A stretch of 32,277 nt of DNA from Methylotenera_A sp036676175. GTDB lineage: Bacteria; Pseudomonadota; Gammaproteobacteria; Burkholderiales; Methylophilaceae. The notes beneath the pieces are model-generated. The model searched no databases and was not told where the DNA came from. It was given only the letters and a program-made list of their open reading frames with translations. The position numbers and the translations under genes were made by a program. Below are positions 31,779-32,277 of the stretch, one piece after another (positions within the stretch are counted from its first letter, which is position 1; each line of letters opens with the position of its first letter). The stretch is taken from the NCBI GenBank assembly GCA_036676175.1, contig JAKFDL010000074.1, positions 1 through 32,277 of the forward strand. Direction: 5' to 3'.

Positions 31779-32277
31779 ACGCCCTCGCCGAGACTCTCGC
31801 CTATATTGGCTTGCAGGTAAATTGGTGAAAACGCTTGTTGCTGCGTCATTCGAATCAACCCTTCTTTTGCCAATTCTAAAATCGCTAAAAAATTCACCAC
31901 AAGTTTCGCCAAACCATCGTGAGCCATATCAAATAATTGCGCAAACTCCACCATGCCATCTGCTTTCAAACGACGCAGAATCTCGCTCATATGCTCACGG
32001 ACAGAGAGTTCTTGCTTGCCGATTTTATGGTGGCTGTTTAATTTGGCACGCTTAAGCACATTACGCCAAGCTTCTACCAATTCATCCAAACTCACTTCGG
32101 GCGGTTTAATCTCGCTGATATGTTGATAATAAGCGGCGGCAACTTGTATTTCTGCACCCACTTGCGGCATCGCATCTAAACGCTGCGCTGCCAGTTTAAT
32201 CGCCTCATATTCCATCAAACGACGCACCAACTCAGCACGTGGGTCATCTTCCTCTGCAATTTCCGCAGGTTTTGGCA
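31775..32277 (-). CDS. scpA: Segregation and condensation protein A, 5' part cut by window edge
   Basis: The C-terminal 167 codons of the kleisin ScpA, which bridges SMC heads and binds ScpB. The frame is open through the right edge (…P-A-E-I-A-E-E-D-D-P-R-A-E-L-V-R-R-L-M-E-Y-E), matching the D-P-R-x-E-L-V-R-R-L-x-E-Y segment found in the middle of ScpA, so the internal TTG at 32230 is not the start. The C-terminal winged-helix part (about the last 80 residues, with F-L-A-I-L-E-L-A-K-E-G-L-I) is complete. About 100 N-terminal residues must lie outside the window. Confidence 0.93.
   Translation of the reverse strand, partial: PKPAEIAEEDDPRAELVRRLMEYEAIKLAAQRLDAMPQVGAEIQVAAAYYQHISEIKPPEVSLDELVEAWRNVLKRAKLNSHHKIGKQELSVREHMSEILRRLKADGMVEFAQLFDMAHDGLAKLVVNFLAILELAKEGLIRMTQQQAFSPIYLQANIGESLGEGV

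Noticed and set aside
1..32277. CRISPR arrays, insertion sequences, phage genes or rRNA
   Set aside because: No spaced direct repeats, transposase, integrase, phage structural or rRNA sequence was seen anywhere in the window.

Overview
The window looks like a piece of betaproteobacterial chromosome with moderate-to-low GC. I infer the methylotrophic family Methylophilaceae (Methylotenera-like) from overall gene content and protein style; no 16S or methanol-oxidation gene is present to prove it. Most of it is housekeeping sequence in tight operons, with a less conserved, AT-richer block at the left end.

Left block (1-3.9 kb): an intergenic stretch with a Shine-Dalgarno for a leftward gene just outside the window, then rightward genes for a PA2169-type four-helix-bundle protein, a small disordered protein, a small membrane protein, an SRAP-domain (YedK/HMCES-like) DNA-protein crosslinking protein and a cardiolipin-synthase-type phospholipase D. 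A small basic protein of unknown function faces them. The block ends at a terminator and a tRNA-Leu(GAG) gene.

Leftward cluster (3.9-12.0 kb): transcribed right to left, it reads peptide-binding lipoprotein, a signal-less YkuD-fold enzyme, two DppB/DppC-type permeases, a YhhQ-type queuosine precursor transporter, a methyltransferase and nagZ. Then, from its own sigma70-like promoter, come tpiA, secG and tRNA-Leu. No ATPase for the permease is present. The YkuD enzyme lacks a signal peptide, overlaps dppB by 4 bp, and sits in one gene string with nagZ, which suggests cytoplasmic trimming of imported muropeptides (peptidoglycan recycling). This is the most interesting functional hypothesis here.

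Middle (12.1-19.9 kb): doxX and rlmD converge; a secreted beta-rich protein with a terminator follows; then a long leftward operon reads dsbB, cysM, ydbH, ynbE, ydbL, a HEPN-like gene and a DEDDy exonuclease. YdbH/YnbE/YdbL form an AsmA-like envelope lipid-transport module. The HEPN-like gene and the exonuclease are joined by a TGATG stop/start overlap and could be a nucleic-acid-directed pair.

Right part (19.9-32.3 kb): rightward xseA, kup, an M48 lipoprotein protease (then a strong terminator), dapD, a membrane MHYT-like/GGDEF/EAL protein, and a coupled run of yffB-like, dapE, prmB and a small cysteine-rich lipoprotein. Leftward from the right edge are scpA (cut by the edge), scpB and rluB.

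No insertion sequence, integrase, phage gene, CRISPR array or rRNA was seen. Many starts were moved from the longest open frame to the ATG that abuts the upstream stop or has a better ribosome site; this is stated per gene.
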